From Allobosea sp. CS1GBMeth4 (GTDB lineage: Bacteria; Pseudomonadota; Alphaproteobacteria; Rhizobiales; Beijerinckiaceae), in contig NZ_FYAS01000055.1 of NCBI RefSeq assembly GCF_900185715.1, forward strand, positions 62,001 through 126,000: a stretch of DNA of 64,000 nt. Reading direction: 5' to 3'. The translations under genes were made by a program, and so were the position numbers. Shown here piece by piece: positions 27,734-34,871 of the stretch (position 1 is its first letter; every line of letters begins with the position of its first letter). Below the pieces are notes generated by a model. The model ran no database searches. It saw nothing but the letters and a program-made list of their open reading frames with translations, and had not been told where the DNA came from.

Positions 27734-28702
27734 ATGCTCTTCGCGCTGGCGGGTAGCGACGAGCTCGGCCGCTCGGTCGCCGCGAAGCTCGACATGGCGC
27801 TCGCAGCCCATGAGGAGCGCGAGTTCGAGGACGGCGAGCACAAGATCCGGCCGCTCGATCCCGTCGCCGGGGCCGACGTCTACGTCCTCCACAGCCTGCA
27901 TGGCGGGCCCCGCGCCAGCGCCAACGACAAGCTCTGCCGGCTGCTGTTCTTCATCGCGGCGCTGAGGGACGCGGGCGCGGCGCGTGTCACTGCGATCGCT
28001 CCCTATCTCTGCTATGCGCGCAAGGATCGCCGCACCAAGCCCAACGACCCCGTCACCACGCGCTATGTCGCCGCGCTGTTCGAGGCGATGGGAACGGACA
28101 TCGTCGTCACATTGGAGGTCCACAACGAGGCGGCGTTCGAGAACGCCTTCCGTTGCCGCACGGTGGCGCTCTCCGCCGCGCCCGTCCTCGTCGAGCGCGT
28201 CCTGCAACTGGTCGGCGACGAGCCGCTCTGCGTCGTCTCCCCCGATCTCGGCGGCGGCAAGCGTGCCGAGCTCTTCCGCGAGGCGCTCGAAGCAGCGGTC
28301 GGCCGGCCCGTCGGCAAGGCTTTCGCCGAGAAGCATCGCAGCGCCGGCATCGTCTCCGGCGATCTCTTCGTCGGCGAGGTCGCAGGTGCCACCTGCATCG
28401 TGGTCGACGACCTCGTCAGCACCGGCGGAACGCTGGTGCGCGCCGCCCGCGCGGCGCTGGTGGGTGGCGGACGGCGTGTGATCGCCTGCGTCGCGCACGG
28501 GCTGTTCATGGCGGGCGCTTCCGAGATCCTCGCCGACCCCGCCATCGAGCGTATCGTCGCCACCGACACCGTGCCGCCGTTCCGGCTCGGGAGCGGCGCC
28601 GTCCGCGACAAGCTCGACCTGGTGAGCGCCGCGCCCCTGATCGCGGCGGCGATCGGCAGGCTGCACGACAACCGGCCGCTGACGGACCTCATGGTCTCCT
28701 GA
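27734..28702 (+). CDS. Ribose-phosphate pyrophosphokinase-like protein
   Basis: A 322-aa PRPP synthetase homologue. The flexible loop reads YARKDRRTKPNDPVTTRYVA near residue 100, and the PRPP-binding loop reads IVVDDLVSTGGTLV near 225. It differs from the housekeeping Prs by lacking the full SGDYDFIE-like N-terminal strands, so it is probably a second, conditionally used copy. ATG at 27734 gives the usual start MLFALAGSDELG; GTG at 27674 is an alternative. It is transcribed with the universal stress protein gene. Confidence 0.85.
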   Translation: MLFALAGSDELGRSVAAKLDMALAAHEEREFEDGEHKIRPLDPVAGADVYVLHSLHGGPRASANDKLCRLLFFIAALRDAGAARVTAIAPYLCYARKDRRTKPNDPVTTRYVAALFEAMGTDIVVTLEVHNEAAFENAFRCRTVALSAAPVLVERVLQLVGDEPLCVVSPDLGGGKRAELFREALEAAVGRPVGKAFAEKHRSAGIVSGDLFVGEVAGATCIVVDDLVSTGGTLVRAARAALVGGGRRVIACVAHGLFMAGASEILADPAIERIVATDTVPPFRLGSGAVRDKLDLVSAAPLIAAAIGRLHDNRPLTDLMVS

Positions 28703-29756
28703 GCAGGCGCTCGAGCTGCATCGCATCCCTGGCCGCCAGCTGCAGATAATGGCGCGCCTGCCTCGGCCATTTCTCCGGCGTTCTCGGCACGGGATCGAGC
28801 AGATGCGCGATCGACAGCCGCGCCCGGAGCATGGCGCGCTGGCTGCGGTAGAAGGAGAACAGGCCGGAGGCGCGATCCTCGCCGAGCGCCGCGGCCAGGT
28901 TCCGGCGGATGCGCTCGCCGGCCCAGCGGGCGCCGAGGCGCTCGCATTCCAGATGCAGGAAGGCGACCTCGTCGAGCGGGTCGAGCGCGCGCAGGCGCGG
29001 ATCGAACTCGAGGCGATCGATGATCCTCACCGGATCTGTCAGCCAGAGGTGCTCGGGGCGCAGGTCGCCATGCGCGTCGACGATGCGGCCCGCCCTGGCG
29101 CGGACGGCCAGGGTCTGCGCCCGCCGGCTCAGGAAGCGGTGCTGCACCGTGGCGATCCAGCCGATGCGGGCCACGGGCAGGCGAAAGCGCGGATCGCAGA
29201 GCACGCTCCTGTTGGTGTCGATGGCGCATCGCCAGCCGGCCAGAAGGCGCTCGGCCGGCATGAGCACGGGCCGGGCATGCCGATAGAACGCCGCCAATGC
29301 CAGGGCGACGCGCCGGGCCTCCACCGGCCGCAGGCGGCGCGTCAGCAGGGCCGTCTCCAGACTCAGTTCAGAGGGGAGCCGGCGCATGACCACGAGCCAG
29401 TCGGCGGCGGGGCCGGCACCGGCGACGGCGAGGCCCGCGGACGCCAGCGTCAACGGCACCACGGCGAGGTAGATATCCGGCGCGAGACGTCGGTTGAGTT
29501 CATATTCGGCGCGGCAGGCGGCAGCCCGCCGTTCGAGCGTCGAGAAGTCGAGATAGCGAAAGCGCACCGGCTTCTTCAGCTTGTAGACCCGGTCCTCGGT
29601 CAGGAAGACCCAGGACATGTGGGTCTCGCGCGCCTCCACCGTCCCGGCCACTCCGGGCAGATGCCGCGGGTCGCTCAGGAATCGCACCTTGTCCTCGAGC
29701 GGGACAGCCGGCCGAGGCGCCGAGGTCCGGGAGGCGGAGTCGAGGGCGCGGTCCAT
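28689..29756 (-). CDS. APH/aminoglycoside phosphotransferase-fold protein
   Basis: A 355-aa protein of the phosphotransferase (APH) fold without the P-loop kinase half that many relatives carry at the C-terminus. The catalytic loop reads DAHGDLRPEHLW near residue 232, and the metal-binding Asp lies in IIDRLEFDP. The N-terminus has the ATP-loop-like VFLTEDRVYKLKKPVRF. MDRALDS at 29756 is chosen; the extension beyond it is a low-complexity shadow. It converges with the PRPP synthetase (14-base overlap) and is divergent from the phosphoribosyltransferase. Its substrate is unknown. Confidence 0.82.
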   Translation of the reverse strand: MDRALDSASRTSAPRPAVPLEDKVRFLSDPRHLPGVAGTVEARETHMSWVFLTEDRVYKLKKPVRFRYLDFSTLERRAAACRAEYELNRRLAPDIYLAVVPLTLASAGLAVAGAGPAADWLVVMRRLPSELSLETALLTRRLRPVEARRVALALAAFYRHARPVLMPAERLLAGWRCAIDTNRSVLCDPRFRLPVARIGWIATVQHRFLSRRAQTLAVRARAGRIVDAHGDLRPEHLWLTDPVRIIDRLEFDPRLRALDPLDEVAFLHLECERLGARWAGERIRRNLAAALGEDRASGLFSFYRSQRAMLRARLSIAHLLDPVPRTPEKWPRQARHYLQLAARDAMQLERLLRRP

Positions 29757-29789
29757 GATTGCATGATAGGACGGAGACAGGCGCCGGAT

Positions 29790-29803
29790 TTGACGCCGAT
29801 CAA
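29790..29803. promoter_or_regulatory. FixK/FNR-type box
   Basis: TTGACGCCGATCAA is an exact TTGA-N6-TCAA dyad. It lies in the 131-base spacer between the divergent APH-fold and phosphoribosyltransferase genes, 33 bases from one start and 84 from the other. In alphaproteobacteria this dyad is bound by FixK/FnrN/Anr-type regulators under low oxygen. Confidence 0.55.
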
Positions 29804-29887
29804 TGCCGGAGCGCGCGGCGCTGATGGGATCGGCTGCCGGGAGAGCATGGCCTTGGCCGTGCTCCGCGGTAAGGATGGAACAGGACG

Positions 29888-30532
29888 ATGCGCTTTTCGG
29901 ACCGGACCGAGGCGGGGCGCAGATTGGCTGCAGCGCTCGCATCCTACCGCGATCGGCATCCCGTCGTGCTGGCGCTACCCCGCGGCGGCGTGCCCGTTGC
30001 CGCGGCGATCGCGGAGGCGCTGTCGGCGCCGCTCGACCTCCTTCTCGTCCGCAAGATCGGCCTTCCCGGGCAGCCGGAACTGGCGATCGGCGCGATCGTC
30101 GACGGGGCGGAGCCGGTCGTCGTCCGCAACGAGGCGCTGATCGCCCTCGCGGGCGTCCGGGACGAGGCGTTCGAGGAAATCCGCCGCGGCGAGCTCGCCG
30201 AGATCGCGCGCAGGCGGGCACGCTACATCGGCTCTCGCAGGCGCGCGCCGATCGCCGGCCGGACCGTGATCGTGGTCGATGACGGGATGGCGACCGGCGC
30301 GACGGCAAGGGCCGCGCTGCAGGCGATCCGCAAGCACGGGCCGGGGAGGCTCGTGCTGGCCGTCCCGGTGGCCTCGGCCGAGGCCGTCGCGGCGGTGCGC
30401 GGCGCAGTCGACGATCTCGTCTGCCTCGAAGTCCCCGAGGCCTTCCTCGCGATCGGCAGTTTCTATCGGGATTTCGGCCAGGTCAGCGACGAGGAGGTGG
30501 TCTCGATCCTGGCGCGCTTTCCGGCCACGTGA
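29888..30532 (+). CDS. Phosphoribosyltransferase family protein
   Basis: A 214-aa protein. The PRPP loop reads VIVVDDGMATGATARAAL near residue 128; before it is a basic hood segment and an N-terminal VVLALPRGGVPVAAAIAEAL strand. This group (often annotated as predicted phosphoribosyltransferase, ComF-unrelated) occurs next to universal stress proteins and dienelactone hydrolase-like genes in many proteobacteria. The acceptor base is not predictable from sequence. Confidence 0.88.
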   Translation: MRFSDRTEAGRRLAAALASYRDRHPVVLALPRGGVPVAAAIAEALSAPLDLLLVRKIGLPGQPELAIGAIVDGAEPVVVRNEALIALAGVRDEAFEEIRRGELAEIARRRARYIGSRRRAPIAGRTVIVVDDGMATGATARAALQAIRKHGPGRLVLAVPVASAEAVAAVRGAVDDLVCLEVPEAFLAIGSFYRDFGQVSDEEVVSILARFPAT

Positions 30533-30956
30533 TCGCCGCCGGCGGTCGCCCCGATCCGGTCGTGACCCGGCTCGCACGCCTTGCCTCCGATGCCGGCAGT
30601 ACTGCTGGTCGACCACGGGTCGTGGCCGGGTCCCCGGCCGCGCATCACGGATCGCGTCGACCGGCGTCCATTCCGCCTGCAGGCTGCCTGAAACGCGAAA
30701 GCCCCGTCTCGGGGAGAGACGGGGCATTGGTTATCGTTGGTTGCGGGGGCCTGAAACCACCGAGAGCGTTTATGAGAATGTGCCGCTCCTGGCCCTATGC
30801 AGACCCTGGGAGCGTCCGGTTTCGGGCAGTGTGATGAGCTCCGCAGTCGAAGGGCTGGAACTGGCCAGAGCGGACATTGAATTGATCTGGCGGAGTTTCC
30901 CGACAGCTAAAGTTTGGGCCGCTGGTAGACGAACTCCCGCAATCACGGAGCCGCCC
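30533..30956. other. Gap at the left edge of the accessory region
   Basis: 424 bases with no convincing gene. It holds a strong hairpin at 30701-30725. To its right the composition changes and the decayed phage-type gene begins. A short frame on the + strand reads through but has no recognisable protein character. Confidence 0.5.
30701..30725 (+). terminator. Hairpin, probable terminator of the phosphoribosyltransferase transcript
   Basis: GCCCCGTCTC pairs perfectly with GAGACGGGGC over 10 bp around a 5-nt loop, preceded by an A-rich run. The downstream T run is poor (ATTGGTTAT), so termination may be weak or factor-assisted. Confidence 0.5.
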
Positions 30957-31308
30957 CTAGGAATTGTCGATCTTCACCGTGAAGATGACGGGCGCGTCCT
31001 CATCGCCTTATGCGTCATTTCGATCGAGGCGCCGGGCTTGCCCCAGCCATGCTCGGCGAGGGCTTTGAAGAAGGTGGAATCGCCTTCCAAGGATCTGATA
31101 TCGGCGACGACGATCATTGCATCGATTGCCGCCCACCCAACTTTTCACGTATAAGATCCAGCAAAACCTTCGGAGGCTTATCCTCTTCCAAGAGGCGCTT
31201 TACGCGAGCGTTGATCGAAATCAATCCCTCCTTTGATTCAGCCGGGCTGCCCGACTGCCCCTTCTTCCAAGAGTTTAGATTTTCGAGAGGTGGATTTTTA
31301 TTTGCCAA
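30957..31308 (-). pseudogene. Decayed phage-type DUF5681-like gene
   Basis: Reading the minus strand, a start at 31308 gives NLNSWKKGQSGSPAESKEG, the 'KGQSGNP' hallmark of DUF5681/small-terminase-like proteins, then VLLDLIREKLGG. The frame then breaks. Another frame continues at once with AAIDAMIVVADIRSLEG and FFKALAEHGWGKPGASIEM. A third frame finishes DEDAPVIFTVKIDNS and a stop at 30957-30959. Two frameshifts therefore separate three parts of one former protein of about 115 aa. It is a relic of a phage or other mobile element. Confidence 0.65.
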
Positions 31309-31471
31309 TCATTGCTATTTCACTGCGAATATTATGAGAATGAAAGGGCGATCGCTCAAGGCTGATTGGTTAACGCCGCTAGATTTGCTTGTAACAAAAT
31401 TTTAAGTGATAAGAGCGGATGCTCGCGCCCAAGCCGTACCGGCTACATGAGAAGGGTGCGAGGGCCTGAGC

Positions 31472-32248
31472 ATGATCGAGCCGAGCAATTTTTTCAAAGC
31501 TGTCAGAACACAGCCCGAACGCTTCTATATCATCCATTATTCGTCCCAGGCGCTCTACGATGAGGGGATCGAAGCCTTTTCGCCGCGGATTACGTCGGTG
31601 GTCGTTATGCAGTTTCAGCTGCGCCAGACCCAAACTTTCTGCCTGCATTCAATCGCTGAAGAGTTAGGCATAGGACGAGATGACGTTGAAGCCCGCTATG
31701 ATGATATCGAGCGAGAGCTACTGTCGCGCTTTTTCTCGTTCGTGAAAAACAACCAAGACAAGTACTTTGTCCACTGGAATATGCGGAACCAAGTTTTTGG
31801 CTTCGAGCACCTCGAACATCGCTTCAGGGTGCTCACCGGCGAAGAGCCGCCGCGCGTGCCAATAGAGTTCCGGCTGAACCTGAATGACATTCTGAAAGTC
31901 AAGTACGGGGCGGATTATGCGGCCGATCCCAGAATGGCGAGCCTGATGCTGCTCAATGGCAAGCCGCCCAGGGGATTTCTCACCGGAGAGCAGGAAGCCG
32001 AGGCGTTCAAACGGAAAGAGTTCATCCGTATGAACAGCTCCACGATTTGCAAGGTGGAGTTCTTCCGACACGTTATCGTCGCCGCACAGCAGGGCAAACT
32101 GCGAACTGCCGGCCGCGGCTGGGTTCATCGAATTGACCGCTTGTTGGAGAATCGCTGGGCCAGAGCCGCAGCGCTTTTCGGATCGCTTGTGGGCGTCGGC
32201 GCGATTCTGGTGAATGCCTATCGCTTCGTCGCAAGCCTGAGTCTCTGA
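31472..32248 (+). CDS. Unknown protein with C-terminal membrane anchor
   Basis: A 258-aa protein. About 215 residues form a soluble domain with conserved-looking runs (FYIIHYSSQALYDEG, SPRITSVVVMQF, YFVHWNMRNQVFGFEHLEHRF). The IHYS/HWNM pattern with acidic residues could suit an RNase H-like nuclease fold, but that is a guess. A basic linker and one hydrophobic helix (about 233-254) end the chain, so it is probably tail-anchored. GC and codon use are lower than in the core genes. It stands alone, 650 bases from the defence-like block. Confidence 0.7.
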   Translation: MIEPSNFFKAVRTQPERFYIIHYSSQALYDEGIEAFSPRITSVVVMQFQLRQTQTFCLHSIAEELGIGRDDVEARYDDIERELLSRFFSFVKNNQDKYFVHWNMRNQVFGFEHLEHRFRVLTGEEPPRVPIEFRLNLNDILKVKYGADYAADPRMASLMLLNGKPPRGFLTGEQEAEAFKRKEFIRMNSSTICKVEFFRHVIVAAQQGKLRTAGRGWVHRIDRLLENRWARAAALFGSLVGVGAILVNAYRFVASLSL

Positions 32249-32383
32249 GACAGGGCAAGAAAAGCTGACCATCGCCTATTGCCAATTCTCCCCGGCCATC
32301 CCATCTCGGGCAAGCGAGGTTGAATCTGATCAATTCAACCGACCCCATTTGATGAAAAAGCTCTAGCTCACGTTCTCTGTTAA

Positions 32384-32525
32384 ACGCCGCAAACGCTCTC
32401 TCGCAAACGACACACCGCAAAACGCACCAGCTCATCAACGCACGCAACGCACCACAGAACCCAACGCATCAAAGCACAGCTCGCAAAGCGACACTCCCCA
32501 AAGCATCCAACGCAAAACTCGCAAG
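32384..32525. repeat. A/C-biased degenerate repeat tract with CGCAA units
   Basis: CGCAA occurs seven times in about 140 bases, at 32388, 32402, 32416, 32443, 32482, 32511 and 32520; the first three are exactly 14 bases apart. By hand count bases 32401-32520 of the + strand contain only 8 T and 17 G, so 79% is A or C. No ORF uses it sensibly. Function unknown. Confidence 0.55.
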
Positions 32526-32546
32526 CTCGAAATACCGGCGGCGCCC

Positions 32547-32560
32547 GCAATGCGCATTGC
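32547..32560. other. Perfect 14-bp palindrome
   Basis: GCAATGCGCATTGC is identical to its reverse complement. It lies between the A/C-biased tract and the small peptide gene and could be an operator for a dimeric regulator. No second copy was seen in the window. Confidence 0.4.
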
Positions 32561-32680
32561 ATCGCTGCCGATGAACAGCACTGGTGTCCGGATGCCGATC
32601 CTCAATCCTTTTTAGGGTTCTGTCGGCCGGCGAACCTTGGAGTCCCAACAATGGGTTTCAGGTTCGCGTTTGAAGTGCAA

Positions 32681-32737
32681 ATGAGTGAAGCTATGGCGAC
32701 ACGGCTTCTCGTCATCATCATCGCGCTGCTCACGTAG
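32681..32737 (+). CDS. Candidate tiny hydrophobic peptide
   Basis: An 18-codon frame with GAAG five bases upstream of the ATG encodes MSEAMATRLLVIIIALLT. The C-terminal half is an almost pure hydrophobic helix of the size seen in small membrane peptides and type I toxins. A longer start at 32651 (28 aa) and a shorter one at 32693 (14 aa) are in frame. A Rho-independent terminator begins 13 bases after the stop, so a transcript of this strand does end here. There is no homology evidence. Confidence 0.4.
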   Translation: MSEAMATRLLVIIIALLT

Positions 32738-32749
32738 TGGCGAGGAGAG

Positions 32750-32773
32750 GGGGACCGAGAGGTCCCCTTTTCT
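32750..32773 (+). terminator. Rho-independent terminator
   Basis: GGGGACC pairs with GGTCCCC around loop GAGA and is followed directly by TTTTCT. The T run is on the + strand only, so it ends a rightward transcript, not the leftward 430-aa gene whose stop overlaps it. Confidence 0.8.
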
Positions 32774-34064
32774 AGCCTTTGAACCATGTATCGTGCCAAT
32801 CTTCCGGCTCGTTGCGTTCCCGCCTCCAAGTCAGATAGTACTCGTCTGAGCGAAGGTGCTCGATATAAGCCGACTCCAGGCCGAGTATCTTCATTTTAGG
32901 CTCTTTTACCAGTCGCGTATTGGCGTAATCGATGCCTTCAAGGTATTTCAGGCGGTCAAAGGCGCTTAGAACCCGGTCCACCTGCTGAAGATATTCGTCT
33001 CGATGCAAGTCCCAACCCGTTCTCAGGCTCTCAATTTCTCGCATGCGCTCCCGCCCTTCCAGCAGCTCACGCTGGGCGGCCCGTCGGAACGGGTACAAGC
33101 TTTGGCTGAAGTCGAGCGGGGCATCTTTCCTTCCGAAATAGAGGTAGGCGACCCCGCGTAGTGCAGCCAGCATTTCCGGATTCTCGTGATTGTCCCGGAC
33201 GGCCGCCAGCAGCGGATCGGTCAGTACCTTCGGCCTACGATACTCGAATGGCGTGTTTGGCCACTGATTGAACCGATGGAACTCAAAGATCCCCGCCGGA
33301 AATAGCGAGGCGAAGCCCGGGTCTTTGAGAAACCCGCGCGCAGCCTCCGCAAGTTTCCCGCGAGAGATCAGGTCGATGATGTACGCGAAATAGAGGTTCT
33401 TCACCTCCTGATCTGAGAAGACGCCCGCGTGCCCCGCATCGACAAGTCCCTTGAAGCGGGCTGTGTCGGTCTTGGAGGCGAACCGATCTAACCACTGTCT
33501 TCCGATACTCCGCAGCCTTTGAGAAAGGTCTTCCGACCGCGAGCCAGGTACGGTCTCGGCTGCTGCCAGTCGAAAGCGAGAAACCCAATATCTCGAATGG
33601 ACCGGCACTTCCTCGAAAACGTCCGGGAAGGCGTCGATAATGCGCTCCGCTTCATCCCGTTGAAGCCGCGCTTTGAAGCGCCCGTTCCGCGCATCATCGA
33701 GGAGGCGCCGCACATCATCGACGACTTCGGCGGCCTCCGGGCTTTGCGTCGCAATGTCCGGCACGTCCTCGGGGTAGGCGTTCCCGTTGACATGGTGGAG
33801 CTTGCCATTGACCCAGAACGGCACCGGCGCATATTCGCCGATCATCATCCGTCGCCGAGTGACGCCGGGCGGGATCTGCTGGACAAGCCGGTATGGCGCA
33901 TCGGGCGGGAGCAGTAGGAAACGGGTGATCCGAAAGTCACCGTCTGTCTCGGATACCCAGAGCGAATTACTGTTGCTAACCGAGAAAAGCGGGATGCCGA
34001 TCGAGTCCGGCACATCAACCAGCCGGATGGAGCCCCACAGATCGGCCCGCGACCGGCGGCTCAT
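32772..34064 (-). CDS. Unknown 430-aa protein in defence-like block
   Basis: A soluble protein with no signal peptide or membrane segment. The N-terminal 150 residues are beta-rich (SVSNSNSLWVSET, FWVNGKLHHVNGNAYPED). The rest is mostly helical and charged, with LYFAYIIDLISRGKLAEAARGFL and a C-terminal acidic, Trp-rich tail (DEYYLTWRRERNEPEDWHDTW). The start overlaps the stop of the ADP-ribosyltransferase-like gene (ATGA), so the two are translationally coupled and may act together. I recognise no family. Confidence 0.75.
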   Translation of the reverse strand: MSRRSRADLWGSIRLVDVPDSIGIPLFSVSNSNSLWVSETDGDFRITRFLLLPPDAPYRLVQQIPPGVTRRRMMIGEYAPVPFWVNGKLHHVNGNAYPEDVPDIATQSPEAAEVVDDVRRLLDDARNGRFKARLQRDEAERIIDAFPDVFEEVPVHSRYWVSRFRLAAAETVPGSRSEDLSQRLRSIGRQWLDRFASKTDTARFKGLVDAGHAGVFSDQEVKNLYFAYIIDLISRGKLAEAARGFLKDPGFASLFPAGIFEFHRFNQWPNTPFEYRRPKVLTDPLLAAVRDNHENPEMLAALRGVAYLYFGRKDAPLDFSQSLYPFRRAAQRELLEGRERMREIESLRTGWDLHRDEYLQQVDRVLSAFDRLKYLEGIDYANTRLVKEPKMKILGLESAYIEHLRSDEYYLTWRRERNEPEDWHDTWFKG

Positions 34065-34861
34065 AGGCGTATCCCCGCCTTTCGGTAGATCGTGTTCACG
34101 GCACTGTAGATGGCGGAAAAATAGCTGTTGCCGCTAATCGGGTGGCATTCATAGAATTCAATGCGCGGCGTGATCGACTTGACGATTTTCACCATTTCGC
34201 GGTCGCGCTTGTACTCCTCAGGCATCACCACCCCGAGCAGATTTTCGGGGGTGAGGTCGATGTCCGTTTCAAGCTGAAGCTCAATCGCTGCCGCCCGATC
34301 GTCAAATCCCTCTGCGGATTTCTCCGCGTAGAGTCGGTTGATGGCCTTTACTGCCGCATGCCTTGGCGTGAGGCTGTATTCATCATCGAGTTTCTCGGCA
34401 GGACGCGGGTTGCGCTTCACATAGCTCTGATCGTCGCCGAAGAACGCGGACACGACCCTCCCAATGGATTCTCGTTCGGGCGCCAGCTCGAAAGTCTCCC
34501 TGCCGAAGAAGGTGACATACTCCGGCAGCCGCTTGTTCACGAAGGCGCCGCTATCGAAGGGAAAGAGGCGCTTGATCTTTGGGTCCGTCTGGAAGCGGAC
34601 AACGAAGACGGTCGGAAGCAGCCAGTACGGTGTCTCCCCCGCCTCCAGCTGGTACTTGTACGCGGGCCGTCCCACGAACAGGTACGTCAGCTTTTCGCCC
34701 CGGAAGACATTGCATGGCATCGCCGCGATGCGGCCGGTCCCGAGGATCGCCGGCAGATGCCCGGCCTGAGTCGTATGCAGCCACGGCAGTTTAGAAGCCG
34801 TCCCAACCTGGGCCTTCTCCAGAAATTCCTTCAAAGAGAAGTTCTTCAGCATCAGATGCAC
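34061..34861 (-). CDS. ADP-ribosyltransferase-like protein (tentative)
   Basis: A 266-aa soluble protein. The N-terminal segment LPWLHTTQAGHLPAILGTGRI (His29 and Thr30 in a strand, then a helix of the 'x-x-I-L-x-x-G' kind) resembles the NAD-binding start of DarT/PARP-like ADP-ribosyltransferases. A candidate catalytic Glu lies far downstream in VVMPEEYKRDREM. This is motif-level similarity only. The start is GTG at 34861, or ATG at 34852. It is 10 bases downstream of the AbiC-like gene and overlaps the 430-aa gene. Confidence 0.6.
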   Translation of the reverse strand: MHLMLKNFSLKEFLEKAQVGTASKLPWLHTTQAGHLPAILGTGRIAAMPCNVFRGEKLTYLFVGRPAYKYQLEAGETPYWLLPTVFVVRFQTDPKIKRLFPFDSGAFVNKRLPEYVTFFGRETFELAPERESIGRVVSAFFGDDQSYVKRNPRPAEKLDDEYSLTPRHAAVKAINRLYAEKSAEGFDDRAAAIELQLETDIDLTPENLLGVVMPEEYKRDREMVKIVKSITPRIEFYECHPISGNSYFSAIYSAVNTIYRKAGIRL

Positions 34862-34871
34862 CGATCCACGT

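Noticed and set aside
28689-29756. Aminoglycoside resistance gene
   Set aside because: The APH fold is present, but the sequence resembles the stress-associated group with no antibiotic link, and the neighbours are a Usp and PRPP enzymes.
30725-30790. tRNA-like sequence (TTGGTTGCGGGGGCC...)
   Set aside because: It recalls the 3' end of an antisense tRNA, but no acceptor or anticodon arm can be folded.
32073-32447. Leftward 124-codon and neighbouring Cys-rich frames
   Set aside because: They are the reverse of the 258-aa gene and of the A/C-biased tract; their composition follows the repeat and they lack ribosome sites.
32384-32525. CRISPR array or retron RNA
   Set aside because: Repeat units are only five bases, spacing is irregular after the third unit, and no cas or reverse transcriptase gene is in the window.
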